NCBI RefSeq assembly: GCF_037948395.1
Contig: NZ_CP149940.1
Coordinates: 248,001-312,000 of the forward strand
From: Serratia nevei
GTDB lineage: Bacteria > Pseudomonadota > Gammaproteobacteria > Enterobacterales > Enterobacteriaceae
Direction: 5' to 3'
DNA: 64,000 nt
The position numbers and the translations under genes were made by a program. Each line of letters starts with the position of its first letter. Position 1 is the stretch's first letter. The notes under the pieces were generated by a model. The model saw only the letters and a program-made list of their open reading frames with translations, did no database searches and had not been told where the DNA came from. Of the stretch, positions 34,186 through 45,000 are shown one piece after another.

Positions 34186-35838
34186 TTAATGCGAGCTGCC
34201 TTGAGAGATGCCCAGCCCGGTTTGCGAACGGACAAACTGAGCCCGGAAGCGTTCCCGCTCCTGCTGCCCGGCCAGCGAGCCGTCGGTGATCGAGAACAGC
34301 CAGGTACCGACAAAGGCGACGATCATCGAGAACAGCGCCGGATATTCATACGGGTAAATCGGCTTTTCATGGCCGAGGATCTGCACCCAGATCGTCGGGC
34401 CGAGGATCATCAGAATCACCGCCGTCAGCAGGCCCAGCCAGCCGCCAATCATCGCGCCGCGAGTGGTCAAACGCGACCAGTACATCGACAGGATGATGAT
34501 AGGGAAGTTACAGCTGGCGGCGATCGAGAACGCCAACCCGACCATAAAGGCAATGTTCTGCTTCTCGAACAAAATCCCCAGCGCGATAGCGACCAGGCCG
34601 AGCACCACGACGGTGATTTTGGAGACCTTCAGCTCATCGCGTTCGGTCGCCTTGCCGTTTTTCATCACGCTGGCGTACAGATCGTGGGAAACGGCCGATG
34701 CGCCGGCCAGCGTCAGGCCTGCAACGACCGCCAGAATGGTGGCGAAGGCCACCGCCGAGATAAAGCCGAGGAAGAAGTTGCCGCCAACGGCATTGGCCAG
34801 GTGCACCGCCGCCATGTTGGTGCCGCCCAGCAGCGCGCCGGTGGCGTCTTTGAACGCCGGATTGGCGCTGACCAGCAAGATGGCGCCGAAGCCGATGATA
34901 AAGGTCAGGATATAGAAGTAACCGATAAAACCGGTGGCGTAGAACACGCTCTTGCGCGCTTCTTTGGCGTCACTCACGGTGAAGAAGCGCATCAGGATGT
35001 GCGGCAGACCGGCGGTGCCGAACATCAGCGCCAGGCCGAGCGACAGCGCGGAAATCGGATCGGAGACCAGGCCGCCGGGGCTCATGATGGCGATGCCTTT
35101 CGGATGCACCTTCACCGCTTCGGCGAACAGGGTATTGAAGTCGAAATTGACCGACTTCATCACCATCAGCGCCATAAAGCTGGCGCCGGCCAGCAGCAGC
35201 ACCGCCTTGATGATTTGCACCCAGGTGGTGGCCAGCATGCCGCCGAACAGCACGTACAACACCATCAGGATACCGACCAGGATCACCGCCACGTGGTAGT
35301 TGAGCCCGAACAGTAGCTGGATCAGCTTGCCGGCGCCGACCATCTGCGCGATCAGATACAGCGCGACTACCACCAATGAGCCGCAGGCCGACAGGGTGCG
35401 GATCGGTTTCTGCTGCAGACGGTAAGAGGCGACATCGGCAAAGGTATAACGGCCGAGGTTGCGCAGGCGCTCCGCGATCAGGAACAGAATGATCGGCCAG
35501 CCGATGAGGAAGCCGATGGAATAGATCAGGCCATCATAACCCGAGGTGTAAACCAGGGCGGAGATGCCGAGGAACGAGGCGGCGGACATGAAGTCGCCGG
35601 CGATCGCCAGGCCGTTTTGCAGGCCGGTGATGCGTCCACCCGCGGTGTAGTAGTCCTGGCGGGAACGGGTGCGTTTGGACGCCCAGTAGGTGATGTACAG
35701 GGTGGCGCCGACAAACAGGATAAACATCACGATAGCCTGGATGTTCAGCGGCTGACGATGCACCTCGCCGCCAATGGCGTCGGCGCAGGCCAGACCGGGC
35801 AGCAACAGCAGTGCAGCGGCGGACAATAAACGCTTCAT
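34186..35838 (-). CDS. actP: Cation/acetate symporter
   Basis: This encodes 550 residues, against 549 in E. coli. It is a sodium:solute symporter family protein with about 13 membrane helices and an N-terminal signal-like segment ([16 protein letters not shown]). It takes up acetate and glycolate at low concentration. It overlaps yjcH by 4 bases, and acs lies just upstream on the same strand, giving the E. coli acs-yjcH-actP acetate-scavenging operon. Confidence 0.97.
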   Translation of the reverse strand: MKRLLSAAALLLLPGLACADAIGGEVHRQPLNIQAIVMFILFVGATLYITYWASKRTRSRQDYYTAGGRITGLQNGLAIAGDFMSAASFLGISALVYTSGYDGLIYSIGFLIGWPIILFLIAERLRNLGRYTFADVASYRLQQKPIRTLSACGSLVVVALYLIAQMVGAGKLIQLLFGLNYHVAVILVGILMVLYVLFGGMLATTWVQIIKAVLLLAGASFMALMVMKSVNFDFNTLFAEAVKVHPKGIAIMSPGGLVSDPISALSLGLALMFGTAGLPHILMRFFTVSDAKEARKSVFYATGFIGYFYILTFIIGFGAILLVSANPAFKDATGALLGGTNMAAVHLANAVGGNFFLGFISAVAFATILAVVAGLTLAGASAVSHDLYASVMKNGKATERDELKVSKITVVVLGLVAIALGILFEKQNIAFMVGLAFSIAASCNFPIIILSMYWSRLTTRGAMIGGWLGLLTAVILMILGPTIWVQILGHEKPIYPYEYPALFSMIVAFVGTWLFSITDGSLAGQQERERFRAQFVRSQTGLGISQGSSH

Positions 35839-36146
35839 TGTTTCACCTCACGCAGGATTTCTGCGGTGAGGCGATCGAACTCGCCGTTGGCGCGAAACAC
35901 GTAGATCCCGGTCAAGACGAAAGAGATCACGATCAGCCCGACGCCGACCGGGATCCCGCGGGTGATGGTCGATCCGGCGGCGATCGGCGTGCCGAGCCAT
36001 TGCGGATCGAAGGCGATCAACAGAATAAAGCCGACGTACAGCGCCAGCGTAATCAGCGAAAGCAGCCAGGCGAACCGGCCGCGTTTTCTCACCAGCTCTT
36101 TAAAGCGCGGGTTTTCTTCAATCCCTTGATAAATGGTGTCATTCAT
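35835..36146 (-). CDS. yjcH: YjcH inner-membrane protein (DUF485)
   Basis: This encodes 103 residues with two membrane segments (about 27-48 and 63-85). It always accompanies actP in enterobacteria and is cotranscribed with it; a helper role in acetate uptake has been assumed. It overlaps actP by 4 bases and lies 91 bases after acs. Confidence 0.93.
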   Translation of the reverse strand: MNDTIYQGIEENPRFKELVRKRGRFAWLLSLITLALYVGFILLIAFDPQWLGTPIAAGSTITRGIPVGVGLIVISFVLTGIYVFRANGEFDRLTAEILREVKQ

Positions 36147-36237
36147 CAGAGTGTCTCCAGTAGGTATTGATAGAGTACGCCGCGCCAGGGCCGCTCAACG
36201 GCGCGTTATCCGAATGAGCGGCCTGAAGCGGCGTAAA

Positions 36238-38196
36238 TTATGACGGCACTTTCATTGATTGTTTTTCTTCCAACAGCTTGTCGACTACGGCCGGATCCGC
36301 CAGCGTGGAGGTATCCCCCAGGTTGCTGGTGTCGCCGGCGGCAATTTTGCGCAGGATACGCCGCATGATCTTGCCGGAACGCGTTTTGGGCAGCGAATCT
36401 GTCCAGTGCAGCACGTCCGGCGTGGCGATCGGCCCTATCTCTTTACGCACCCAGTTGCGCACTTCGGTATAGAGCTCCGGCGTCGGTTCTTCGCCGTGAT
36501 TCAGCGTGATGTAGGCGTAGATCGCCTGGCCTTTGATGTTGTGAGGAATGCCGACCACCGCCGCTTCGGCGATTTTCGGGTGCGATACCAGCGCAGACTC
36601 GATCTCGGCGGTGCCCAGACGGTGGCCGGAGACGTTCAGCACGTCGTCGACGCGGCCGGTGATCCAGTAGTAACCGTCCTCGTCGCGGCGGGCGCCGTCA
36701 CCGCTGAAGTACATGCCTTTGAAGGTCGAGAAGTAGGTTTGCTCGAAGCGGTCATGATCGCCAAACAGGGTACGCGCCTGGCCCGGCCAGGAGTCGACGA
36801 TCACCAGGTTGCCTTCGCAGGCGCCTTCCTGCGGTGTGCCGACGTTATCGACCAGCGCCGGCTGTACGCCGAAGAAAGGCCGCGTGGCGGAACCGGCCTT
36901 CAGCTCGGTGGCGCCCGGCAGCGGGGTAATCATGAAGCCGCCGGTTTCGGTTTGCCACCAGGTATCGACGATCGGGCACTTTGCGTTGCCTATCTTGTTG
37001 TAATACCACTCCCAGGCTTCCGGGTTGATCGGCTCGCCGACCGAGCCCATGATGCGCAGCGAATCGCGTCGGGTGCCCTCGATTGCCTTGTCGCCTTCGG
37101 CCATCAGGGCGCGAATGGCGGTCGGCGCGGTATACAGAATGTTGACCTGGTGTTTGTCGATCACCTGCGACAGGCGATTGACGCCCGGATAGTTAGGCAC
37201 GCCTTCGAACATCAGCGTGGTGGCGCCGCAGGCCAGCGGGCCGTACAGCAGATAGCTGTGGCCGGTGACCCAGCCCACGTCGGCGGTGCACCAATAAATG
37301 TCGCCGTCGTGGTAGTCGAACACATACTTAAAGGTCATCGCAGCGTACACCAGGTAGCCGCCGGTGGTGTGCAGCACGCCTTTCGGCTTGCCGGTCGAGC
37401 CGGAGGTATACAGGATAAACAGCGGGTCCTCGGCGTTCACTTCTTCCGGCGGGCAGTCGGCGGAGACGCCCTGAGTCAGTTCATGCCACCACAGATCGCG
37501 CCCTTCCTGCCAGTAACCCGGTTTGCCGGTGCGTTGGAATACCACCACGTTGGCCACGCTGACCACGCCGGGATTTTTCAGCGCATCGTCGACGTTCTTT
37601 TTCAGCGGCACGGCGCGGCCGGCGCGCAGGCCTTCATCGGCGGTAATGACCAGTTTGGCGTTGGAGTCGATAATGCGTCCGGCGACCGCTTCCGGCGAGA
37701 AGCCGCCGAAGATCACCGAATGTACGGCGCCGATGCGCGCACAGGCCAGCATCGCGACCGCCGCTTCCGGCACCATCGGCATATAGATAGCCACCACGTC
37801 GCCTTTTTTCACGCCGAGCTTTTTCAGCACGTTGGCGAACTGGCAGACGTCATGGTGCAGCTGTTTGTAAGTCACGTTCTTGGATTGGGTTGGGTCATCG
37901 CCTTCCCAGATAATGGCGGTCTGGTCGCCGCGCTCAGCCAGATGGCGGTCCAGACAGTTGGCAGACAGGTTCAGCGTGCCGTCTTCAAACCAACGAATGC
38001 TGACGTGGCCGGGATCGAACGACGTGTTTTTAACTTTGGTATAGGGTTTGATCCAGTCCAGGATTTTGCCATGCTCACCCCAGAAAGCCTCTGGGTCTTG
38101 AACCGACTGTTGATAATACTGTTGGTATTGTGCCGGATTAATCAGGGCGCGCTCTGCAATTGCAGAAGGAATAGCGTGTTTATGCAGTTGGCTCAT
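36238..38196 (-). CDS. acs: Acetyl-coenzyme A synthetase
   Basis: This encodes 652 residues, the E. coli length. It belongs to the ANL adenylating superfamily, with ATP-binding loop [12 protein letters not shown], and with the catalytic lysine near residue 609 in [11 protein letters not shown], which is the known acetylation site that switches the enzyme off. It converts acetate, ATP and CoA to acetyl-CoA through acetyl-AMP. It heads the acs-yjcH-actP operon. Confidence 0.98.
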   Translation of the reverse strand: MSQLHKHAIPSAIAERALINPAQYQQYYQQSVQDPEAFWGEHGKILDWIKPYTKVKNTSFDPGHVSIRWFEDGTLNLSANCLDRHLAERGDQTAIIWEGDDPTQSKNVTYKQLHHDVCQFANVLKKLGVKKGDVVAIYMPMVPEAAVAMLACARIGAVHSVIFGGFSPEAVAGRIIDSNAKLVITADEGLRAGRAVPLKKNVDDALKNPGVVSVANVVVFQRTGKPGYWQEGRDLWWHELTQGVSADCPPEEVNAEDPLFILYTSGSTGKPKGVLHTTGGYLVYAAMTFKYVFDYHDGDIYWCTADVGWVTGHSYLLYGPLACGATTLMFEGVPNYPGVNRLSQVIDKHQVNILYTAPTAIRALMAEGDKAIEGTRRDSLRIMGSVGEPINPEAWEWYYNKIGNAKCPIVDTWWQTETGGFMITPLPGATELKAGSATRPFFGVQPALVDNVGTPQEGACEGNLVIVDSWPGQARTLFGDHDRFEQTYFSTFKGMYFSGDGARRDEDGYYWITGRVDDVLNVSGHRLGTAEIESALVSHPKIAEAAVVGIPHNIKGQAIYAYITLNHGEEPTPELYTEVRNWVRKEIGPIATPDVLHWTDSLPKTRSGKIMRRILRKIAAGDTSNLGDTSTLADPAVVDKLLEEKQSMKVPS

Positions 38197-39096
38197 AGCT
38201 TTTCTCCTTGAAGTTGTTAATGATATGTCAACTGAAGGTTAAGTATAGTTTGCTACGATTCTTTGTTTCTTTTTTGCGCGGCAGATCACGCAACAAAGAT
38301 ATTGATTTGTAATAGTTCTGTCGCATTTGTAGGACGTATCTATCTCTTTGGCGTTTAATTCATCATAAACCCGCGTTTTTAGCCAAAAACACTTATCTAA
38401 AGAACAAAAAAGAATAAAAAAAGACGAGACTGTTTTCCTCGTGATTAATCGCGTGAGAAAGGCCTGCGTTATTTCACGCTATAAATCTTTTTGGATTATT
38501 TTTCGCTATTAATATTCGAAGTTGATATTAACGCGATATAACGATGGACGGCACGCCGTGAAATAACGTTTTATTAACCTTTAATTCCTGATGAAAGGCC
38601 GGGTGATACCCTGGGGTATTCACTCTGCGCCATCGTTCGATTTTTAAGCTAAATATAAAGCAGTGCTGCATTTATGGTCGAAAATGTCACTCGGTCAATT
38701 CTCATTTATTTTACTTTTGCGTAACAAAATATAAACATTTGATGCGGATTAAATATGCAGAATGGACGAAAAATAACGCATTTTAATGGCGTTCAAAAAA
38801 ACGTCGTCGGCGCGGTTATGTGCTTCATTGCATGAGAAATTATGTTTTTAATAACAAGCAATTATGCCATTTGAAATAGTAACGCGAAATTTTTGTTATT
38901 CGATTCAGCGCTCAACCCTGACAAATCAAGGCTTGCAGAGCATGCCGCCCGGATGATACAGATTTATACTGCGTCGCACCCAGGGCAGGTGAACGCTTCC
39001 ACTGAATTAACATAAGCCTGTAATAAATGATTAAGTATTCTTTTCTCCGTGTTGCGACTTTGTACGGCGAAAAGAGTCTTTGAGGACTTTTTGGGT
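38197..39096. other. AT-rich 900-bp region between acs and gltP
   Basis: This region separates divergently transcribed acs and gltP. It is much richer in A and T than its surroundings, with several runs of A/T, and holds no ORF with a plausible start or similarity. In E. coli acs is controlled by CRP, Fis and IHF, and the nrf genes lie between acs and gltP; nrf is absent here. I could not find a convincing CRP palindrome by eye. The small palindrome around GATTAATC (about 38441-38450) has no known meaning. Confidence 0.5.
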
Positions 39097-40413
39097 ATGA
39101 AAAGTGTAAAAATTAGCCTGGCTTGGCAAATCCTGATCGCGTTGGTGCTGGGTATTATTGTTGGCGCGGTATTGCACAACCAGACAGAATCTCGTGAGTG
39201 GCTGGTCAGCAATATTCTCAGCCCGGCGGGTGATATCTTTATTCGCCTGATCAAGATGATTGTGGTACCGATCGTTATTTCCACGCTGATCGTCGGTATT
39301 GCCGGCGTGGGCGATGCGAAAAAGCTGGGCCGCATCGGATTGAAAACCATTATTTACTTCGAAGTGATCACCACCGTTGCCATCGTGGTGGGGTTGACGC
39401 TGGCCAACGTATTCCAACCCGGCCACGGCATCGATATGTCGACGCTGACCACGGTGGACATTTCGCAGTATGAGAAAACCACCGAACAGGTGCAAAGCGG
39501 TTCGCACAGTCTGGTGGCGACCATTCTGTCGCTGATCCCGTCGAACGTCTTCTCGTCGATGGCCAAGGGCGACATGCTGCCGATTATCTTCTTCTCGGTG
39601 CTGTTCGGTCTGGGGCTGTCGTCGTTGCCGAAAGAGACCAAAGAGCCGCTGCTGAAGGTGTTCAAGGCGGTGTCCGAGAGCATGTTCAAAGTCACCCACA
39701 TGATCATGCGCTATGCGCCGATCGGGGTGTTTGGCCTGATTGCGGTCACGGTAGCCAACTTCGGTTTCGCCTCGCTGCTGCCGCTGGCCAAGCTGGTGGT
39801 GCTGGTGTACTTCGCCATCGCGTTCTTCGCCCTGGTGGTGCTGGGGGCTGTCGCCCGGCTGTGCAACCTGCGCATCTGGACGTTGATCCGTATCCTGAAA
39901 GACGAACTGATCCTGGCTTATTCCACCGCCAGCTCGGAAACGGTGCTGCCGCGCATCATCGAAAAGATGGAGGCCTACGGCGCGCCCAAGTCGATCACCA
40001 GCTTCGTGGTGCCGACCGGCTACTCCTTTAACCTGGATGGCTCGACGCTGTACCAGAGCATTGCCGCTATCTTTATCGCCCAGCTGTACGGCATCGAGCT
40101 GTCGTTGGGGCAGGAGATCGTGCTGGTGCTGACGCTGATGGTCACCTCGAAAGGGATCGCCGGCGTGCCGGGCGTCTCGTTCGTGGTGCTGCTGGCCACG
40201 CTGGGCAGCGTCGGTATTCCGTTGGAAGGCCTGGCGTTCATCGCCGGCGTGGACCGTATCCTGGATATGGCGCGCACCGCGCTGAACGTCGTGGGTAACG
40301 CGCTGGCGGTGCTGGTGATCGCCAAGTGGGAGCACCAGTTCGATCGCAAGAAGGCGCTGGCCTACGAAACGGAGTTTCTGGCGCAGAAGGTGAAGCCGGC
40401 CAATCAGGCCTAA
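39097..40413 (+). CDS. gltP: Proton/glutamate-aspartate symporter
   Basis: This encodes 438 residues from the ATG at 39097, where the sequence begins MKSVKISLAWQIL like E. coli GltP (437 residues); the open frame 16 codons upstream is not similar. It is a member of the dicarboxylate/amino acid:cation symporter family with the serine-rich re-entrant loop (STASSETVLPRI) and the substrate-binding NLDGSTLYQ. GAGG stands 10-13 bases upstream. A terminator follows. Confidence 0.97.
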   Translation: MKSVKISLAWQILIALVLGIIVGAVLHNQTESREWLVSNILSPAGDIFIRLIKMIVVPIVISTLIVGIAGVGDAKKLGRIGLKTIIYFEVITTVAIVVGLTLANVFQPGHGIDMSTLTTVDISQYEKTTEQVQSGSHSLVATILSLIPSNVFSSMAKGDMLPIIFFSVLFGLGLSSLPKETKEPLLKVFKAVSESMFKVTHMIMRYAPIGVFGLIAVTVANFGFASLLPLAKLVVLVYFAIAFFALVVLGAVARLCNLRIWTLIRILKDELILAYSTASSETVLPRIIEKMEAYGAPKSITSFVVPTGYSFNLDGSTLYQSIAAIFIAQLYGIELSLGQEIVLVLTLMVTSKGIAGVPGVSFVVLLATLGSVGIPLEGLAFIAGVDRILDMARTALNVVGNALAVLVIAKWEHQFDRKKALAYETEFLAQKVKPANQA

Positions 40414-40436
40414 TCATCGAGCAGCTCTGATGTTAA

Positions 40437-40473
40437 AAACGCCCCGGGCAGCTGTGCCGGGGCGTTTTGTTTT
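40437..40473 (+). terminator. gltP terminator
   Basis: ACGCCCCGG (about 40439-40447) pairs with CCGGGGCGT and is followed by TTTGTTTTT. Confidence 0.85.
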
Positions 40474-40566
40474 TAGCCGTCTTCTCTCCGCCACTTTCTT
40501 TTCTCCGTCCCCACTGCGCGACTTGCATCCCCGCTTAACAGAATCTAAAGTGTTACCAAATTAATG

Positions 40567-40596
40567 GAAATGATAATAGATGTTATTATCATTTTC
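40567..40596. promoter_or_regulatory. Fur box upstream of the VibH-like gene
   Basis: The arms GAAATGATAATA and TTATTATCATTTTC form a long inverted repeat that matches overlapping Fur half-sites (consensus GATAATGATAATCATTATC). It lies about 100 bases before the ATG at 40689 and marks the left edge of the iron-regulated locus. Confidence 0.85.
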
Positions 40597-40688
40597 ATTT
40601 GATGATGTATGGAGACACGCAAAAGCCGTTGAACGGCGGGGTTACGCCCGTTCGGCGTCTTTATTCGGGCTTATCAAAGGTAGGTAAC

Positions 40689-42032
40689 ATGTCGGACACC
40701 GCTTTGGCCTCTGAATGGTTGCCGCTGGCGCCAGCGCAGCTTGATTTCTGGGAAGAACACACCTTGCACCCCGGGCAGACCCTGTCCACCGTCGCACACT
40801 GCACCGAACTGTGCGGCGCGGTAGAGGAAGAGACGCTCTGCCGGGCGATCGCCGCCACCCTCGCCGAGACGCAGGCGTTTGCCCTGCGCTTTGGCGAGCG
40901 GCATGGCGACTCTCCTCCGCCGTTACGGCACGATCCACAGCGTATACCGCCATTGCAACGCATCGATCTGCAAACGCACGGCGATCCCTGGCAGGCGGCG
41001 CAAAACCTGATGCGCGAAGATATCGCGCAGCGCCGGGCGCTGCACTGCGAGCCGTTAGCCGCCGCCTGGCTGATCAAGCTGGGGCCGGAGCGCTACCTCT
41101 GGTACGTACGTGCGCACCATATTCTGGTTGATGGTTTCGGTATGGCGCTAATTGAACACCGCTGCGCCGCGTTGTATGCACACTATCTGGGTGAAGGTAG
41201 CGCGGGCATGCCTCTGGGCGCCTTCGACGCCTTTCAACAGGCTGAGCTGGCCTACGCGGGTTCTGAGCGATGCGAGCGCGATCGGCGCTTTTGGCAGAGC
41301 TATCTGCCGCCGTCGCAGGCGCTGCCGACGGTGCGCAAGGGCGGTGAGGCCTATGGCGTGCGGCGTCTGAGCACCCACCACCGGCTGCCGGCGGCGGTAT
41401 CGCAACGACTGGCGCAGCTGGCGGAGCGCAGCGGCATCAATTGGCCCGACTTGCTGGTGGCGCTGTCGGCGGCCTGGCTATTTCAGGTGATGCCCCGCGA
41501 CACCCGGCAGGGCGAGGCGTTGCCGATGTGGATGCCAGCGATGAATCGCCGCGGGCAGGCCGCCACCAACGTGCCTTCGTTGGCGGTCAACACCCTGCCG
41601 CTGCTGGTGTCACCGCCGCAAGCGGAGACGCTGGGGGGCTTTCTCACCACTCTGACGCAGCAGCTGCGCGAGCTGCGCAGCCACGCCGGCTACCGCCTGC
41701 GCCAACTGGCCGCCGATCGCGGTGTGGATCCTGACTCGCGCTTCTTTATTTCCCCCTTCATCAACGTACAACCCTTCGATGCGCCTCGTTTTGTCGGCTG
41801 TAGCGGCACCCGCCGCGTATTGGCCGGCGGCTCGGGCGACGGTTTTAACCTGACTTATCGCGGCCGCACCGACGCCCGCGATCTGCAGGTGGATATCGAT
41901 ATTTATCTGGAGCAGTTCCCGACGGAGGATGCGCTGGACTATGGCGAGGCGCTGCAGGAATTCCTGTTGCGCGCGCTGCAGCGGGAAGCCTGGGAGCAGC
42001 CGCTGGCGGCCCTGATGGCGTTGCCCGCCTGA
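40689..42032 (+). CDS. Stand-alone condensation-domain protein, VibH-like
   Basis: This encodes 447 residues from the ATG at 40689, which has AAGGTAGG upstream; the frame is open earlier without support. It is a single NRPS condensation domain with the complete HHxxxDG motif (HHILVDG, residues 143-149) and no adenylation or carrier domain. This is the architecture of VibH (440 residues), which joins DHB from the aryl carrier protein to a free polyamine. In the serratiochelin-type pathway the corresponding enzyme would acylate diaminopropane (inference). It is transcribed alone and convergent to the Cy-A gene. Confidence 0.8.
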   Translation: MSDTALASEWLPLAPAQLDFWEEHTLHPGQTLSTVAHCTELCGAVEEETLCRAIAATLAETQAFALRFGERHGDSPPPLRHDPQRIPPLQRIDLQTHGDPWQAAQNLMREDIAQRRALHCEPLAAAWLIKLGPERYLWYVRAHHILVDGFGMALIEHRCAALYAHYLGEGSAGMPLGAFDAFQQAELAYAGSERCERDRRFWQSYLPPSQALPTVRKGGEAYGVRRLSTHHRLPAAVSQRLAQLAERSGINWPDLLVALSAAWLFQVMPRDTRQGEALPMWMPAMNRRGQAATNVPSLAVNTLPLLVSPPQAETLGGFLTTLTQQLRELRSHAGYRLRQLAADRGVDPDSRFFISPFINVQPFDAPRFVGCSGTRRVLAGGSGDGFNLTYRGRTDARDLQVDIDIYLEQFPTEDALDYGEALQEFLLRALQREAWEQPLAALMALPA

Positions 42033-42039
42033 TAAAATG

Positions 42040-42062
42040 CGGGCGGGGGATGTCCCCGCCCG
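42040..42062. terminator. Bidirectional hairpin between convergent NRPS genes
   Basis: GGGCGGGG-GATG-TCCCCGCCC lies in the 42-bp gap between the two convergent stops. There is no long T run on either side, so efficiency is uncertain. Confidence 0.5.
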
Positions 42063-42074
42063 AGTGGTGTGGTT

Positions 42075-45000
42075 TCAGTTGGCCAACAACGCCGCCACTT
42101 CGCGCGCGTTCTTGCACGGCAGGAGCGAACTGCTCACCAGCCGGGTGCCGAAAGCGTCATTGAGGCGTTCCGCCACCTGTTTGATATGCGGCAGCTTCAG
42201 CCCCATGGCGATAAATGCCGTCTCTTCTCCCCATTCCGGGCGCGGCGCCACGCCGATCGCCTGCCAGTAAATGGTCAGGATCTCTGCGCTGCGCGCCGAA
42301 GGCGCGTTCGGCGGTGGGGCCGCACAGGCGTTCAGCGCCGGCGCGGTTTGCTGGTGGCTCAGGTCGGCACGGATGCGATGGCGGTCGGTTTTGCCGTTGG
42401 CGGACAGCGGCAGCGCCTCGGCATGGATAAAGCGTGTCGGAATATGGGTACAGGGCAGATAGCCGGTGGCGAAGGCGCGGATCTCGGACAGCGGCAGCGG
42501 TTTGCCGTCGCGGGTCAGATACAGGGCACCGAGTGCCGCCTCGTTGTTCTCTCCGCTGGGGTAATCCACCACCACCATGTCCTGGATCGCCGGATGGCGG
42601 CGCAGCACGTCTTCGATTTCCGGCAACGAGACGCGCACGCCGCGGATCTTCACATAGCCGTTCACCCGGGTGGCGAACATGATGTTGCCGTCCGCCCGGT
42701 AGTAGCCCTGATCGCCGGTGCGAAAAGCGCGCAGCGGTTGCCCATCCGGCCCTTCGAGGGTAACGAAATCGTGCTGCTTCAGCTCCCCCTGCTCCAGGTA
42801 GCCCAACGCCAGGTTGATCCCGGCGGTATGGATGCGGCCGACCACGCCAGCCGGGCAGTGGCTGCCGTCGTCATGGCAGATGAAGTAGCGGTTGGCCGGC
42901 AGCGGGCGGCCGTAAGGCACGGTGCCGTTCTCCTGCGGGGCGATCGGGTGCCAGATGCTCCAGATGGTGGTTTCGGTCGGTCCGCCGAGCGAGAACAGCG
43001 CGAGATCCGGGCGCAGGGTACGCAGGGTTTGTACCGTCGCCGGCTTGATGTAGTCGCCGCCTTGCGCCACCAGGCGCAGCGAACGCAGGCTGTCGGCCGT
43101 TTTGCAGGTGAGCAACATCTCCAGAATCGCGGGTACCGAACACCACAGGGTGACCCGATGCTTTTCTACCAGCTGGTTCCAGCTGATGGCGTCCTTTTCC
43201 TGATGCGGCGCCGGTAGCACCAGCGTAGCGCCGGCGCACAGCGAACCGAACAGATCGAACATCGACATGTCATGGTGCGGCGGCGTGACGGAAATGAAGA
43301 CGTCGTCGGCGGTGACCGCCCAGCGCTGCTGGGTCTGGTGGACGACGTTGGCGGTGGCGCGGTTGTTGAGCACCACGCATTTGGGCTTACCGGTGGTACC
43401 GGAGGTATACAGGTAGTAGCTCGCGGCCTGGCTGGCGCTGCGTTCAACCAGCGTCTGCTCATCCGGCAGCGCAGGCGCGTGATCCGTCGGCGCCAGCAGG
43501 GTCGCCGGCGTCACGCCAATGGGCGTCTCCAGATCGCCGCCGTGCACCACCAGCGTCGGTCGGCAGTTCTCCAGCAGATAGGCGGTGCGTTCCGGCGGCG
43601 AGTTGATATCGACAGGCACCCAGATCACGCCCTGCAGGGCGCAGGCGAGGCTGAAGATGATCTGTTCCGGGCTGCGCGGCAGATACAGCGCGACCACGTT
43701 GCCCGGCTGCACGCCGCGGCTCTGCAGATTGGCGATCGCCGTGGCGATCCGCTGGCCCAGCTCGCGGTAGGTCAGCGTCTGTTCGCCGCAGATCAGCGCG
43801 TTGCCGCCGCCTTGCGCGCCGAACAGCCGCTCGGCCAGCTGTGCCAGATAAGGATAAGGTGCGTAATTCGCTTCGCTGTCGTTGTGGCGATAATGCGCCA
43901 GATCGATGAAGTCCCGCGGCGCGATCGCCAGGTCGGCCCGTTGGCAGCTGTGCAGGATGCGTCGCTGCAATGCCGCCAGCATGGCTTCTACCTGTTCACC
44001 GTGCAGCGCCTGCTCGGCGTAGTCCACGCACAGCTGCAGGTTTTTTTCGCTGTCCAGCGTCAGGCGAATGTCGATGGCGACCTGCGGCGTTTGGGTCAGG
44101 CCGTCGTGGAAGCGCACCGGCGCCTCGGCCGGCAGCGTCTCCCAGCCCAGGCAGTTGGTCAGGATCACCGGCAGCGCCGGGCCGCCCTGGCTTTGGCCGA
44201 GCAACTGCCGCGCCAGATCGACGCCGGAAAACGTCAGGTGGTCGAGCGCGCCGAGCACGTCGTCCTGCAAGGCTTGTGCGCGCTGGATAAAATCTTCGCC
44301 GTGGCGCGAATAGCGTACCGCTACGAAGCTGGAGGCGTTGCCCAGTGCACCGTCGGCGGCGGGGAATGCCACCGGCACGCCGACGCACAGCTCGCCGTCA
44401 GTGGTCCAGTGGGCCAGCGTATCGAGGATCAGCGCCGACAGCAGGCTGTTACGCAGCAGCGCATGTGGCGATCCCAGGCGGCCGAGCTGTTTTATCGTAT
44501 CGCGCGGCAGCGTCAGGGTGGCGCGGCGATAGCGCGACGAGGTGAGATTGGCGAGCGGGGCGCGCCACGGTAACGCTGACGGGGTGGTGACATCCTGCAG
44601 CTTGTCGCGCCAGTAGGCGGCATCGGCCTGGCGCTGCGCCGCAGGTGCAGCAGGGGGCGGCAGCGCAGCGGCGGTCGGCGCCAGAGGGCGATCGTCAAAC
44701 AGGCGCGCGATCACGGTGGAGATCCCCTGGCCGTCGAGGATCAACGCATCGAAGCTGGTGAAGATCAGCGTATCGTACGGCGATCCCGTCGGATCCTGCT
44801 GTTCGGCAAGTTGGAGCACGGCGATGCGCCACAGCGGTTGGCTCGGATCGTGGCGCTGGTGGGAGTAACGCGCGCGCAGCTGTTCGATCTGGCGCTGCGC
44901 CGCTTCGCCATCAAGGGCGCGCAAATCGTGGCGATCCAGATGCAGCGTCACCTCCGGGCGTACGTGCTGCGTGCCGCGCTGCACATTGATGCAGGTGCGC

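Noticed and set aside
35811..36170. ORF opposite yjcH
   Set aside because: It is antisense to a well-conserved gene, overlaps its whole length and shows no similarity to a protein family.
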